A DNA stretch of 64,000 bases from Neurospora tetraspora (Eukaryota > Ascomycota > Sordariomycetes > Sordariales > Sordariaceae): contig NW_026944386.1 in NCBI RefSeq assembly GCF_033439725.1, positions 3,410,001 through 3,474,000 of the forward strand, read 5' to 3'. Below the pieces are notes generated by a model. It saw only the letters and a list, made by a program, of their open reading frames with translations, did not search any database and had not been told where the DNA came from. Shown here one piece after another: positions 1 through 14,642 of the stretch; position 1 is the stretch's first letter, and the number at the start of each line of letters is the position of its first letter. The translations under genes and the position numbers were made by a program.

Positions 1-359
1 ATATCAAGGATGATGCCAAGGCGGGTATCAAGAGCATTGCGCTCAAGCACGATAAGGAGACGAAGCAGGTGTTGACGGGTCTGGCGGTTGCGCAGATTGC
101 GCTGCTGGCTGGGGCGGGCGCGGCGGTTGGTGCTGGGCCGGCGTTCTTCATCGGAAGCTGTGGTGGCGCGGCCTTGACGTTGGGTTACATGATCAAGAAG
201 GTTAACTTGAAGAGCGTCAAGGACTGCTGGTGGTGGTTTGTCAATGGCTGCTGGATCACCGGTGGCGTCATCAGCATGGGATTGGCAGCGGACTATCTGC
301 TCAAGTACTACGAGCAGGAGAAGCAGGAGAAGAAGCCGGAAGAGCTAGAGTCGGCCTGA
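1..359 (+). CDS. coq2: UbiA-family prenyltransferase, COQ2-like (3' end only)
   Basis: The window opens inside this gene, in the frame whose first complete codon is at position 3; the stop is TGA at 357-359. About 118 C-terminal residues are visible. They begin with a DDAKAGIKSIAL block, which matches the second Asp-rich/GIKS region of UbiA prenyltransferases such as 4-hydroxybenzoate polyprenyltransferase (COQ2, ubiquinone synthesis, mitochondrial inner membrane). Two or three hydrophobic stretches follow, one rich in Ala/Gly (LAVAQIALLAGAGAAVGAG), then a charged tail ending in EQEKQEKKPEELESA. The first Asp-rich motif lies outside the window. I infer COQ2 from the GIKS block and from its likely role as a core gene; a secondary-metabolite UbiA enzyme cannot be excluded from this fragment. 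It converges on the ribosomal protein gene at 679. Confidence 0.7.
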   Translation, partial: IKDDAKAGIKSIALKHDKETKQVLTGLAVAQIALLAGAGAAVGAGPAFFIGSCGGAALTLGYMIKKVNLKSVKDCWWWFVNGCWITGGVISMGLAADYLLKYYEQEKQEKKPEELESA

Positions 360-678
360 AAGATGGTAACTAGGTTCTACTCTCTGTTCTGTCTGGGATA
401 TCATCTTTGTAATTTCATGTACCATAACACCATGATTGTCATACTATTAGACACAAACAGTCCCTCAGGGGGCAATCTCCAGAACACCGAAAAGGCAGAA
501 GATAGAGAGAAGCTTTTGGGGAAGCACGATTTCTTTTGGCAATTAATGACCTGCTTTCTGTTGGATCATTACTACCATGAGAGTTCAGGTATCCCTTAAA
601 CCCAAAACCAAAATGCCGTTGTAAATAGACTCCGCATAATGAACCGTGCCCGTTTGCCTGCTCGAAGCAACGATACGC
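360..678. other. Convergent intergenic region (3' UTRs)
   Basis: About 320 bp between the stop codons of the prenyltransferase and uS12 genes, which converge. I see no conserved coding sequence. The short open frame here has no family resemblance and is best read as 3' UTR. Confidence 0.6.
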
Positions 679-1501
<823 letters not shown>

Positions 1502-1506
1502 ATTGG

Positions 1507-1609
1507 CTTTTGGTTGAAAATGTCAGTTTGGGGGACAGTTTCAAAGGAGGAGTCGGAAATCGAAATATCTCGACGTGGTGAAGGCGGGGGGCAGCAGGGA
1601 GGCACGTAC
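1507..1609 (-). other. 5'-UTR intron of the uS12 gene
   Basis: Just upstream of the uS12 ATG the minus strand has a GTACGT donor at 1609 and a pyrimidine-poor but canonical acceptor (CAACCAAAAG) ending at 1507, with a CTGAC branch point shortly before it. The 103-nt intron would leave only five nucleotides between the splice and the ATG. Leader introns are common in fungal ribosomal protein genes. Confidence 0.6.
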
Positions 1610-1710
1610 CGACTTAGAGACGTGATCACGGACTCTGGGTACAGTTCGTAATCCGGAGGGTCAAGGTCACGGTTTGCTGGGAATTTTTTGGTTTTTCCGT
1701 AGTAGGGCGA

Positions 1711-1722
1711 GAAAACCCTAGG
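1711..1722. promoter_or_regulatory. Telobox-like element in the uS12 promoter
   Basis: The plus strand reads GAAAACCCTAGG; its complement is CCTAGGGTTTTC. AAACCCTA/TAGGGTTT boxes are typical of ribosomal protein gene promoters in filamentous ascomycetes. It lies about 100 bp upstream of the leader intron of uS12 and 250 bp upstream of the divergent gene at 1972. Assignment to uS12 is inference from motif type and position. Confidence 0.45.
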
Positions 1723-1971
1723 ACTGCGTGCGATTGGGTGGCGGCAGAGTGGGGTCATTCGCCTCAGGCAACTGTCGTTGATTGTGTGACAGGTGGAGCA
1801 TTCTTTGGACTTTTGACCAATGGAAGCGGCTACTGATAAGCCCCTTTGATAAGCCAGCTGTTCCGTCACTTGCATGCTTGTACCGTCAAGGTTCCCCAAG
1901 CTCAACCAACGCGAACGCGCTTCCAACCTGACCTACAAAGACATTCAAGCTCACTTTTGGAAAATGTAGCC

Positions 1972-2928
1972 ATGTCCCAACTCGCCAAGGTAAAGTCCAA
2001 GGCACGCGAGCCGCCATCGCTCTTCCTTCCTCCTTCTCCATCGGCCTCACATGCCTCGCTCTCTGCAACAACCGGCCCCGGCCCGGGCCACCAGTCGGGA
2101 CCAGGACCATCCTCCTCTCTCGGACCTGGCCGCGGTGGCGCATCCCTACTCCCTTCACCGGCCGTGAACGATACTCGACGAGCAAGTGTCGCCGCTGCCG
2201 CTGCCGCCGCCGCCAATGCAGCAACAACCACGACCGGTTCTACTAGTCCGAATCCCGCGACAGCCCTCAACCTCTCCATCCCGTTGCAGCTGCCTCGAGG
2301 CGAGTCTACGCGCACCACCGATAGGACGGATGCGCTCTGGGCCGAGATGCAGGCGACATTGGAGGAGGTCGAGCTGTCAGCTAGCGGAGGCACGAGGGTG
2401 TTTGGACCGGATCATGAGCAGAAGCTGGCGGAGCTACGACAGGCGCAGATTGCCCTGGCGCAGGCTTGGGCGAGGAGTGAAGCGGATGATGCTGTTGAGA
2501 CACAGAACAATGGGGGTACTGCAAGCGTCGTAGGAGGCGGGTTAGGGAAAACCAAGTCGTCGGTTGCCGGCACGGAACACGGTGGCCTTGGTGGGAAATC
2601 GGAGGCGGGTGGTACAATAGGAGGCACTGAGGGCGGAGGACCAAAGAGCACCGGGGGCGCCGGCAGCACACGGCCCAATAGTGCCGGAGGACCTGAGAAG
2701 CTCGGCGCGAAGCTCGAGCAGGAGACTGATGCTGACATTCTACTTGCGAGGAAGAGACGTGAGGCCAATGATCACTACTTTTCGAGAGTCAACCAGGGCG
2801 TCCTCGATGTTGTCGCCAAGTTGGAGGATGTAGCTGTCGCCATGCGCGCGGTCGAACAGGAGAGTAAGGATATCTGGGCAGACGGCGAAGACGACAGCAA
2901 CCCGGGGAGTGTGAGGGCCAATGTTTAG
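1972..2928 (+). CDS. Fungal hypothetical protein, disordered with a short conserved core
   Basis: A single-exon frame of 318 residues from the first in-frame ATG (context GTAGCCATGTCC) to TAG at 2926-2928. The frame is open further upstream but has no other ATG. Residues 1-100 are rich in Ser, Pro, Gly and Ala (a poly-Ala run near residue 65). A likely structured helical part follows (TDALWAEMQATLEEVELSA and EQKLAELRQAQIALAQAW), then a Gly-rich linker. It ends in a helical segment (LLARKRREANDHYFSRVNQGVLDVVAKLEDVAVAMRAV, in two parts) and an acidic tail. The layout resembles fungal proteins described only as carrying a disordered domain of unknown function (possibly DUF5315). I do not know its role. 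It is divergent from uS12 and shares its 470-bp upstream region. Confidence 0.75.
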   Translation: MSQLAKVKSKAREPPSLFLPPSPSASHASLSATTGPGPGHQSGPGPSSSLGPGRGGASLLPSPAVNDTRRASVAAAAAAAANAATTTTGSTSPNPATALNLSIPLQLPRGESTRTTDRTDALWAEMQATLEEVELSASGGTRVFGPDHEQKLAELRQAQIALAQAWARSEADDAVETQNNGGTASVVGGGLGKTKSSVAGTEHGGLGGKSEAGGTIGGTEGGGPKSTGGAGSTRPNSAGGPEKLGAKLEQETDADILLARKRREANDHYFSRVNQGVLDVVAKLEDVAVAMRAVEQESKDIWADGEDDSNPGSVRANV

Positions 2929-5350
<2,422 letters not shown>

Positions 5351-6514
5351 AGAAACTGACAAACGGACGAATTTTGTTCGCTTGCTTGCTGGTTCTACGT
5401 TTACTTGGTGATGGGAAATAGAGCAGCGGGAGAAAGAAAGCGGGGGCCAAGCTTCCTTTCGTGATAGTCGGGATTGTTTGAGAAAGCTACAATATACCGA
5501 TACAATCAACAACCAACGAACCTGGACGGATACGGAACGAAACCGAATTACCCTCATCCTGCGCATAGTTGGCATGGGCTCTGCTTCTTCGATTCGAGTT
5601 TGGGAAGGGAAAATAGACCGGTCACCATGACCGGCGGAGGTTGCTATCACACACACACCACACACACCACCTTAATATCGCCGAAAGACTACCGTAAGCG
5701 GTGGTCTTTGGAAAAACGGGAATTGGGGGGTCTTTGATGTTATGATGGGAAAAGCGACGGCGCAAGTTATCATGACATGAAGACAAGAGACAAGGAAAGC
5801 GATGTACTTCTTCTTGTAACCGGATATTTGGGATGGATCTAGGAAAAGGGGAAAAAATCGAAACAAAATAAAAAGACACAACGATGTTCCCATGGCTTGT
5901 GATGTGATTCTCATTCGTCCATATTCTAATTCCACTTCTAGGTTATATCTCAGGGGTAAAGTAAACAAAATATTCCATCGTTCCACCCGTTCTGCTCCTT
6001 ATCAATGCATCGATCTATCTGGTCATCGCTCCGCAACCCCCTTTACTTAACTCTTCGTAGTGACTCCGTCTAGCTAGAATTCTGCCCACAATCTATTCAA
6101 GGACATTGTCTTATCTATGGTACTTTTTCCTTCTTGTTCTTCGAAAATCAAACAGTTAATCAATAACACCAACGCCCGTAACCAGCACCGAAACAAACGC
6201 CGTAGCCGCCGCCGTGGTGGTCATCAGCCGTCGTATTGATGATGATGATGAGCTTGAGCTGTTCTGTTTCCGTTGTAGCACAATTGAGACACGATAGAGG
6301 TTCTTCAAAGTGGTAGCCACCGCCGCCAGAGACAGTAACGCCCGGATAAGCGAGAGGATCGCTGTCCAGCAAGAAGGGCGGCATCAGTTAGGCAGGTTGA
6401 ACAGAAAGAAGGCAAGACTTTGTGGGTTGATCTTGGTTGGTGGTGGTAGCGGCGGCGGCGAGGCGGCCAGCCCTGGTACTGGTAGGACAGAACAGGCTAC
6501 GCGAGGACGAGATT
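5351..6514. other. Convergent intergenic region, adk1 and Hook 3' sides
   Basis: About 1.2 kb between two convergent genes. It holds a short CACACACCA-type repeat near 5649-5670 and some open frames without family resemblance, one of them Gly/His/Tyr-rich at 6160-6384 minus. I regard the region as 3' UTRs. Confidence 0.5.
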
Positions 6515-9500
6515 CTACCTCCTTGGCGTGGCTACAGGAGAACAAAAGGGGATGAGGGTCAGATTTTGGTCTTCGTCCCGAGGACAAGAAATCAGGGGGG
6601 TATTGGGGTGGGGGTAAGGATTGTTCACTCACAGTTTACCAACTGCCTTTGCTTGTGCAGCCAGCTCTTGGGTTGGTCGTGCCGTCTTTGGAGGATGACG
6701 TGGTTGCTCTGCAGCCGGCTCGTGATGTCGTACCATGCTGTTGTGATCATGGAATTCTCGCGCTGGAGGTTCTTGATGATTTGGTCGCTTGCCGCCTGTT
6801 TAGCCCGGAAGGTTGCTCTGGTTAGTATACAAATCAAGGGGAAACAACAACAAATACAAAAAAAAGCGCATTACAATCTATCATCGTCCAGGCGGATGGA
6901 AAGCAACAAATGGACGTACCTTTTGGGCCGCGTAGGCACCGCCGCTCTCAACAAGTTTGATCCGCCTTTGTAGATCATACTTCTCCTGTTCAGCCTTGTC
7001 GAGTTGCTATAGGCGAGTGGCATTAGCATTTTGTGAGAGGTGCATATACAACATGGCCAAAACACTGTTTGGTGAAGATAGGTTTGTCGGCTTCGACAGC
7101 TGGGAAATCAGTCTGTGGGCAGGTAAAGTAATCGTGGATACAGTTGAAAACAAAAAGGAGAAGAGATGAGGGTTTGGGGGATGAGACTGGGAGACAGGTG
7201 AACACCATACAGTACGTGGTCACCAGTCACCAAGAGTGGGCATCTCAGTCTTCAATCGCTTGAGAATGCTTGACAGGCAAGCGCTGGTCTTCTCAAGGCC
7301 ACTAAGCCAGGAGCCTTCTGATGGTATTGGCGCGGGAACGATGACCCATTCACCATCTTTATCAAAAAAGAACTCAGATGCGATAGGCGAGGGGTCCGCC
7401 AAAAGGGGGATATCGACCCGTGAGGCCAGATAAGGAGGTGTTGGACTTGGAGAAGGGTCGTTGCTCACCTCGATCTTTTGCCTGAGCGCAGCCTTCAGCT
7501 TCTCCATCTTTTCAACGTCCTCCTTCCTGGACTTGTTCGGATCTCCGCCGCTCGCAATGGCATCGTCCAGCTGCTTGCGGAGCTTGTCCTTGGAGACCAA
7601 TGCTTCCATCAGCTGCGCCTTCATCTCGTCCAGTTCAAAAGTCTTTTCTCTGAGCTGCTTGCGTGTCGCCTCAAGCTCCTTCTGTAGCGACTCGGCTATC
7701 AACTCGTCAGAAGCCTTGAGTGCGGTGAGTGCAGCTGATTGCTCCTCTCCAATGACGGACACTATGGGAAGAACGTTAGTCAGTTTTGCCTTTGCATTGC
7801 CAGAACAAAGACGCCAGGACTCACGATCTGTCTTGACAGCGATCAACTCGCGCTCCTTGTCTGCAACATCCGCCTCAAGCTCCTGAACCCGCTTTGTGAG
7901 CTTCTCAACGTCACTCGAGGTGTCAAGGAACTGCTTGCGCAGGTTCACAAAGGCGGGATTGCTGAGGTACTCAGGTGTCAGTAAATTCCAATCTTGTAGT
8001 TCCCATTCAGAATTAAGCTCGCCGACTAACCTTTCTCCTGCTGTGTTGTTCATAATGGCATTGAGTTGTTCCTGGGCAACGGCATGCTTCTCCATAGCCT
8101 CGGTGCACTTGCCGCGATACAAGTCAACCTTCTTGTTGGCGGACTCCAATTCGCTTCTTAGGCGCTCATTCTCAGACGCAACGGTCATATTGCTGCGCAA
8201 GACATTGTTCTCTGCCTTGAGGCGCTGGAGCTCTAGACGAACAGCCGGTTCTGTTTCAAGCTCATGCTCGAGATTGAAGCCGCCATTGTTAACAGGACTT
8301 TCGGAACCCGACGTCTCATGGATGGCACCGCCCATTTGAAGCTGCTCCTGGAGCTCCTTGATCATATTTTCATCGGCTTGGTGCTTCGATTCGAGGTACT
8401 CAACTCTTCGTTGGAGCTCCTCGTTCGTTTCTTGCAAGACATTCCTGGATTGGAGCGTGTAGACAATCTCTTGTTCGTTGTTCGCCAACACCTTGACCTT
8501 CTCTTCAATCTCCTTTTGCAGCTTTCTGTTTTGGGCCTTGAAGTTCTCGTAGTCCTTCAAGTCCTGTTCCATCTGGACAATTTGCTCCTCTAGCGTCCTG
8601 TTCCGTTGCTGGATGAATGTGAGATCTTGAGCCTTCTTCTTGTAATTTTCTAGGCCCTTAATCTGCTGTTGTTGCTGCTTGTTCTCGTGCTCCAGCTCTG
8701 TAAGCTTGTCCTCCAAGTCCTTAACCCGGTCAGCCCTTGCTTTTAGAGCAGTATTGTCTTTCTCGAGCTTGGTGATATGCGCTGTCTCCTTGACAAGTTG
8801 GGCCTCCAAGTCGTCAATAATGGCCATTTTGTCCTTGATCTCATCTCGCAGGTCCTTAATGGCCGCACCGGCATCGGCACCCCTGTGCCTCTTCATGGCG
8901 TTCAGCTCGGCTTGCGCCCCATTAAGGTCGTTGAGCAGAGCTTGCCGTGTATCAAGGAGCTTGTCCACCCGGGCTTGTAGATCGGCATTCTGCTTTTTTA
9001 GGTATTCGGCCGCGCCCTTTGTTTGCCTTAACTCTTCCTCCATAAGGGCCGGGTCCCTGACAATGTGCAGGTCGGCATTATCCTGCCCATCCGCCTCCTT
9101 CGGCTCTTGCAGTTTGGCTTCGGCATCGCTCTGTTTTTGCTTTTGGAACACTTCGACGGTGTTGGCGATTTCCTTTTGCGTGACACTGTCGAGCTTCAAG
9201 ATAGCCGGGACGTAGGCCTTGTTGGTGGAACCCAAGCAGATGGTAATGACAAAGTACGAAAGAAACTCGCAAATCGCATTGTCATCAGGGTGTTCTAGGA
9301 TGGCGCGTAACTTGGATGGCGGAGGAGCGTATTGCGGGACGTCGTTCCGCATAAAAGCAGCAAGGCCGCGAGATACGGTTTCGAGATTGGCCTTGTTGTC
9401 TTCGGGTGATGAAGGACTCCGGATGAGGCTCGAGCTGGAAAAGTCCCCGGAGGTCATATCTTCGAGGATGTCTCCCAGCATAAGACCATCTTGGAGGTCC

Positions 9501-9586
9501 TTAAGAGTGGCCGCTCGGCGCGATGTCTTGAACGTGTTGATCCATTTCAACAGGGCGGCCTGCTTCGCGAGGCTGGACTGCGTCAT
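6515..9586 (-). CDS. hookA: Hook-family dynein-endosome adaptor
   Basis: Five exons on the minus strand by my reading: 9586-7825, 7761-7469, 7006-6920, 6795-6633 and 6531-6515 (last exon only 17 nt), for 773 residues. The N-terminus (LAKQAALLKWINTFKT to about residue 150) is the Hook calponin-homology-like domain that contacts dynein light intermediate chain. Residues 175 to about 700 are near-continuous coiled coil. The tail (AASDQIIKNLQRENSMITTA, AWYDITSRLQ, WLHKQRQLVN) matches the conserved C-terminus that joins the FTS/FHIP cargo complex. Intron 7762-7824 is 63 nt and stop-free, so the frame reads through it. A further possible in-frame 69-nt intron lies at 7962-8030. The intron at 7007-7468 is 462 nt and its 5' half is open. 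The first in-frame ATG is 9586; upstream only GTG codons occur. Confidence 0.88.
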
Positions 9587-10590
9587 CGTGGGTAGTCTCA
9601 AGAGGCCCGACGGGCCCACGGTTCAGACAAGGTAATGTTTGTGGTCAATGTCGAGGCCGCAGGGAAACGACGAAACGTCGGGCGAACGTGTCGTCGATAT
9701 AGCCTTGCGATACGGGCGGATCGAAACCCAACCGACGAGGTGGGGGGTGTTGGTCGGGTGCGTGGGTGTAGTATACAAGACGTCGGCACGTAGTATACGT
9801 AAAACGGATACAGTAATTCCTTGCTGTCTGCCCGGTAATCGATTGTTCGCTGCGGCAATTGGGGGAAAGTACGATGTGGTGAATGAAAGATAGAACAGAA
9901 GGTTGTAGGGCGAAGGTTGAGAGGAGGTCGTTTCTTTTCTCAGGAGATGCTAATTAAACGCGGCGAACAGAAGGCCAAAGACGGGACAAGTCGGATATTG
10001 GAAACTAAAGATGGGGTCGGGAATGAATGAATGAATAAGAGCCTTGGTTACTCAAGACGTCTATGCGTGTGCGCAAGTTCTCGTGTTGTTGTCAAACCAC
10101 GGCAGTCCGGAAGCTCGTTCAAGTTGACTTGTTCAATTCCCGAGTCGCGGTTGGACATCAAGTTGGAGGAATCTCGTTTCGTAACTGGCATACGGCGGGC
10201 GGTTGCGTCTTGGGGTGCGCTATGCAGGCCACTCTGGGGGAGGGGGGGCCAGTCTATCCAGGTCCCAAGTTTCCCACCCTAAGCATTTAGTCCGCAGTGT
10301 CTCCCAACACCTCAATTTCTGGCAACGCATCCAACTTTCCGTACCTTTCACCAAAAAAACTGGAAAGACTTTTGCACCATCTGCTCAAACATCGCTGGGA
10401 AGCTCCTTTTCGCAACTCAGCTGGCCCAAAAGGGGGCTTTTTGGGTGAATTGCTGCATTCTGGGTTGCAGAGCACGTTTGCTGGAGGAACATGTCTTGAG
10501 AAACAAAGAGGTCTGTGCACTTCCGAAAAAGGGAATTTTTTGGGACTTGGATAGCGTCCCCCGGAGGGGACTAGACGCAAATAGACCACG
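9587..10590. other. Hook gene upstream region
   Basis: About 1 kb of normal-GC sequence between the Hook start and the AT-rich island. No coding sequence recognised. It presumably carries the Hook promoter; no TATA box stands out. Confidence 0.45.
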
Positions 10591-11521
10591 GGCACTGCGT
10601 CTGGCGTTATCGCTAATTTCTATAGTCTCTCATAATAGTCGTACTCTAATATCAGCCCCCATCCACTCCGCTGCTACACGTAGTGCAGTCTCTTTATACC
10701 CTATGGGTCCAAATAGTGTAATATAAAGAATACGTCTATATATAATTTAAACGAAATCAGCCAATATACACAAAGAATATTTAACTTCTACGTAAATACT
10801 CGAATATTAAACTACTACAAAAATTTCAACCTCAATTAAATAAAGTGTCCGAAGATAATACGTATTATAAATCTATTTCTACACACTTTTTTATATATTT
10901 CTATTACAATTTTATTATTCGTTGATACTATGGGGGTAAATTTCATTATACGCAAAATTATATTTAGAAGGATCGTATACTCTATTTTCGCAACTTATCA
11001 TCGTATCAATACAAAAATTGGTATATATAATATATAATTATAAATTTAATATCGATAATATTATAATACTTATTCGTTATATCGCCAATTTTCGTTAATT
11101 TAATACGTCCGGGCCTTTTAACCCGGCTCTTTAAGATTAAATCGGCGAAATATTATAATATGTAATATTTAATAATAATAAAGACGTTTAATATAATTTT
11201 ATTAATGTAGTTGTTACCTATTTATTAAATTAGGGGTTACTATTAGACTGGGATTAGCGTTATCCGAAACTTAGTTAAATTAAATTTGTTTATTATATTA
11301 TTTACTAATAAAGCGATATAATCCTTATTATTTATACTGGTTATAGAAAAAATATTATCTTTTAAATTATATTTATTATTCTAATTAATAAAGTTACTAT
11401 TTAAATTATACCGTTTAGTCGACTTAGCAAAGAATAGCGTAATACTATTATTAAATTTCCGGGTACTCGGCCTATTTTAATTAAATAATTAATTGTAAAA
11501 GTATAAAATATATATTTATTG

Positions 11522-11599
11522 CGTTTAAAACCGATGGGGGAATTAACCCTCTACTCCTCCATTGGGTTTGAGGGTTAATTCCCCTATCGGTTTTAAACG
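11522..11599. repeat. 30-bp near-perfect inverted repeat
   Basis: Arms 11522-11551 and 11570-11599 are reverse complements over 30 bp with a single difference, of transition type, around an 18-bp spacer. The outer ends read CGTTTAAAACCGAT and ATCGGTTTTAAACG. Could fold as a hairpin or be the joined ends of a small inverted-repeat element. No further repeat pairs flank it that I can see. Confidence 0.8.
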
Positions 11600-14410
11600 A
11601 GCTCTAATTAATCCTTTAGTAATATTTACGCTTCTAAGTAGATTTACAATTTAGAAACTATATATATATCTTCCTCAATTTAGAATAAGCTACTTATATA
11701 AGGTTTATAGAATTAATATATAATATTTCATTTAATTAGCGGATTGTTTTTATGACTATTAATAAATTATATATTATATTTTAATAACGTATATTTCGAA
11801 AATAATTTACAGATATTTATACTATTAGGACCGCTATCCTATTTAATATCCTTTAATTTAAATATATAATTATTTTTACTTGTAACGTATAGTATTATAT
11901 ATATAAATATAGTAGTTTCCACCTAGAAAGTTATAAGTTAGGTAAATTTACTATTATTCGTACTTCTATCAATTCTTCTAATATTATAATAGTATTATAG
12001 CTAATTTTATAAAGCGTATTTAAAGATTACCGGCAATTCGAATTCCTCTTTAGTACGCTTACGCCCGATACCCTCCCGCTTAATATTTATTTTATTCCGA
12101 AAATTATTATTCATATTAATAGTAAACTATTTCTTTTTTCTAATTACGTTAAACTTTTATTAAATAAATTTAGTAAGAATTCTAATAGAATAAGTAAATA
12201 AATCGACGGTTGGGATTTAATTATAATTAATACTATATAGTATAGAATTTTAGAGATTGAAATGGCCGTTATTTGGTTTAGAAATTTATTAGACTATTTG
12301 AGATCTATTCGCCCTAATTGGGTATCCGGAATTTCAAAATTCTTTAATGAAAAAATTACCGTTAATACCCTTAATTTCCGTATTATATTTAAGGATTTTC
12401 GTTGTAAGAACCTATATAAACGATTTCTAATTATTATAATTAAGGTTAAAGGGTATAAAAGAGCGTTTAGAATAAATATTATTTTTAACGGTTCGTAGGG
12501 TAATAATATTAAGGATAAAGACGTTCGATTTAATAGAATTTATAATTAATATACGAGGAAGCGCAATACGAAAGTTAAAGACTATTCCCTTCGCTATAAA
12601 ATATATAAGGAAAGTATATATATTATTAAATAATATTAATATATATTCCCTATTTTAATTATAGCCGTAAATTTGTATTAGAAGCCTAATAAGAAGATTT
12701 AAAATAGGGTTATAAAGAATTTTAAAAATGATATAGAATTAAAAAGAGAAGTTGAAGTTTATAAACGAAAGATAGTAAAGTAATATACCTAACCCCTCCT
12801 TAAATTTTATAATAAAAATAATTAATTTTCTAGTGAGAATAATATTTATAAAATAGCGTTTAACGTTAGTAAGGTTACTTTCTATATTAGGGAAGGTTTA
12901 AATATTTATTTATTTTTAAAAATAGTATAGTCATTGATTCTAGAAATTATTTCTACGTATTTAACGAAATTTTTAGGTTTTTTAATTTTCATTATATTTT
13001 ATATAATAATAGGCTTTAAGTTAGGGATTTTTATATTCCTATTAAAGGATATAAAAATATAAATATTATTATAAAAGGAGTAAGAGGATTTAAAAGATAT
13101 TAATTTAACGACGTAGTTTTCTACTTAAACTTTATAATTAACCTCGTATTTCTCTACCTCTTGTATAAGAAAAGTCTCTATTAGGACTAAAAACCCCTAA
13201 ATAACTATTTATGCGCCCTAAACGATTCCCTTTTCTATAGCCTCTCTACGTATTATTACTAAATAGTTTTCAAAGATTTTTCCTTAACTTTTTCGAGAAT
13301 TACCTTCTTTACGTGACAAAACTAATTTAATTCGCTAATTAGCCGAAAATATTATAAAAAAGAAACTATTATTTAGTATTATTAATTTAGTTATTATAGT
13401 CCTTAAATATTAAATTATTTCGTTAATATTATAGGAGCCCGCTTTAAGGGATTTATAATTATAAATTGTGATGCTTATACGATATTGAAAATAAAGTGAT
13501 AAGTTAAATAAAAATTTCGAGATTATAATTATAGACAGAGAAAAATTCGCCGTCGATTTCTTAAATTATAATAAGAGCCGTTAAGGATATTTTAGCGTTA
13601 TATTTATTATTTATTTGTATATTAAATATATTTAGGATTATTATATAATAAATTGAGAGGCTATAATTATTGTTTCCTTCTTAAATCATTTCTTTACTAT
13701 ATTCGTTAATGAATGTAATATCCAACCTAAAGTTATTAAATATAATAATAAGAATACCGGCTCTAAAGTAATAAAAGATTTCTTCGCTCTTAGAAATATA
13801 GTTATAGAGCCCTCTACTTTAAATATTTAAGTATAAAACGGTGGCGTAAAGCGTTCGGGAGGTATAATTAAGGAGAGATTTCGAGCGATAAATTTAAGTA
13901 TATATTTTGTGAAAGATTTATAATTAGACGTTATTTTTATAGTAGTTTACTTTAATAACCAATCGTTTAAATAATTTTACGATTAGAAATCCCCTTATAA
14001 ATAATTTTATATTTTTATTACCTACCGGAATAATTTCTATATATTATCTTTACGTAAATTAAATATAGTATATTTACGCGTTTATAATTGTAAAATATAC
14101 ATAATAATTACCGCTGCTTAAAAGAAAGAATAAAAATATTAGAAAATAAATTTCAAAGTTTGAATAAAATATTTTATTAATTATGTAGCCTCTTTGATTT
14201 ATTGAATTTAGAATTTAATTATTAATATAGTTATTAATACCCGTAATATATTATTTAACGAAAATACCCTTTTCTTTAGGGAAGTATTAAAGGAAGTATA
14301 GTTTTTATAAATTATTTTTTATGAATTTATAGTACTATTCAATTAATATAATTAATCTTAATTAATATTAGAAATACTAAATTTCGTAGGTAACCGAATT
14401 AATTTCGAGG

Positions 14411-14642
14411 TAATACCGGAAATTCTCCAGCACCGTGTAGAATAGTCTAGCCTAGTCATGAAGGCTCTGGTTACCTTTCCAGGCCACAAAGGTTCTTCGA
14501 ACCTTTATTACTAGCCTAGTATATAACTGGGCATGGCTCTAGCTTCCAGACCTTCCTCTTCTTCTTACGAATTATTATTTACTTTACTGCCTTACTAACT
14601 ACATTATTAGATCGTAAAGCCTTCGATACTTATTCCGTATTA
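14411..14642. repeat. LTR, left copy, of the nested element
   Basis: 232-bp direct repeat with short inverted ends (TAATACCGG and CCGTATTA), preceded by the target duplication CGAGG. It pairs with the copy at 18047-18278. Confidence 0.88.

Noticed and set aside
363-599. 78-codon open frame after the prenyltransferase gene
   Set aside because: Lies in the 3' UTR; composition is not protein-like and nothing supports expression.
6160-6384. Gly/Tyr/His-rich small open frame
   Set aside because: It lies in convergent 3' UTR sequence, has no good start and resembles no family.
11522-11599. Inverted repeat read as a CRISPR or terminator unit
   Set aside because: There is a single pair of arms, in a eukaryotic transposon island; neither reading applies.
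12262-12498. 78-codon open frame in the AT-rich island
   Set aside because: It lies in the gag-like part of the copia fossil and is a remnant, not a host gene.
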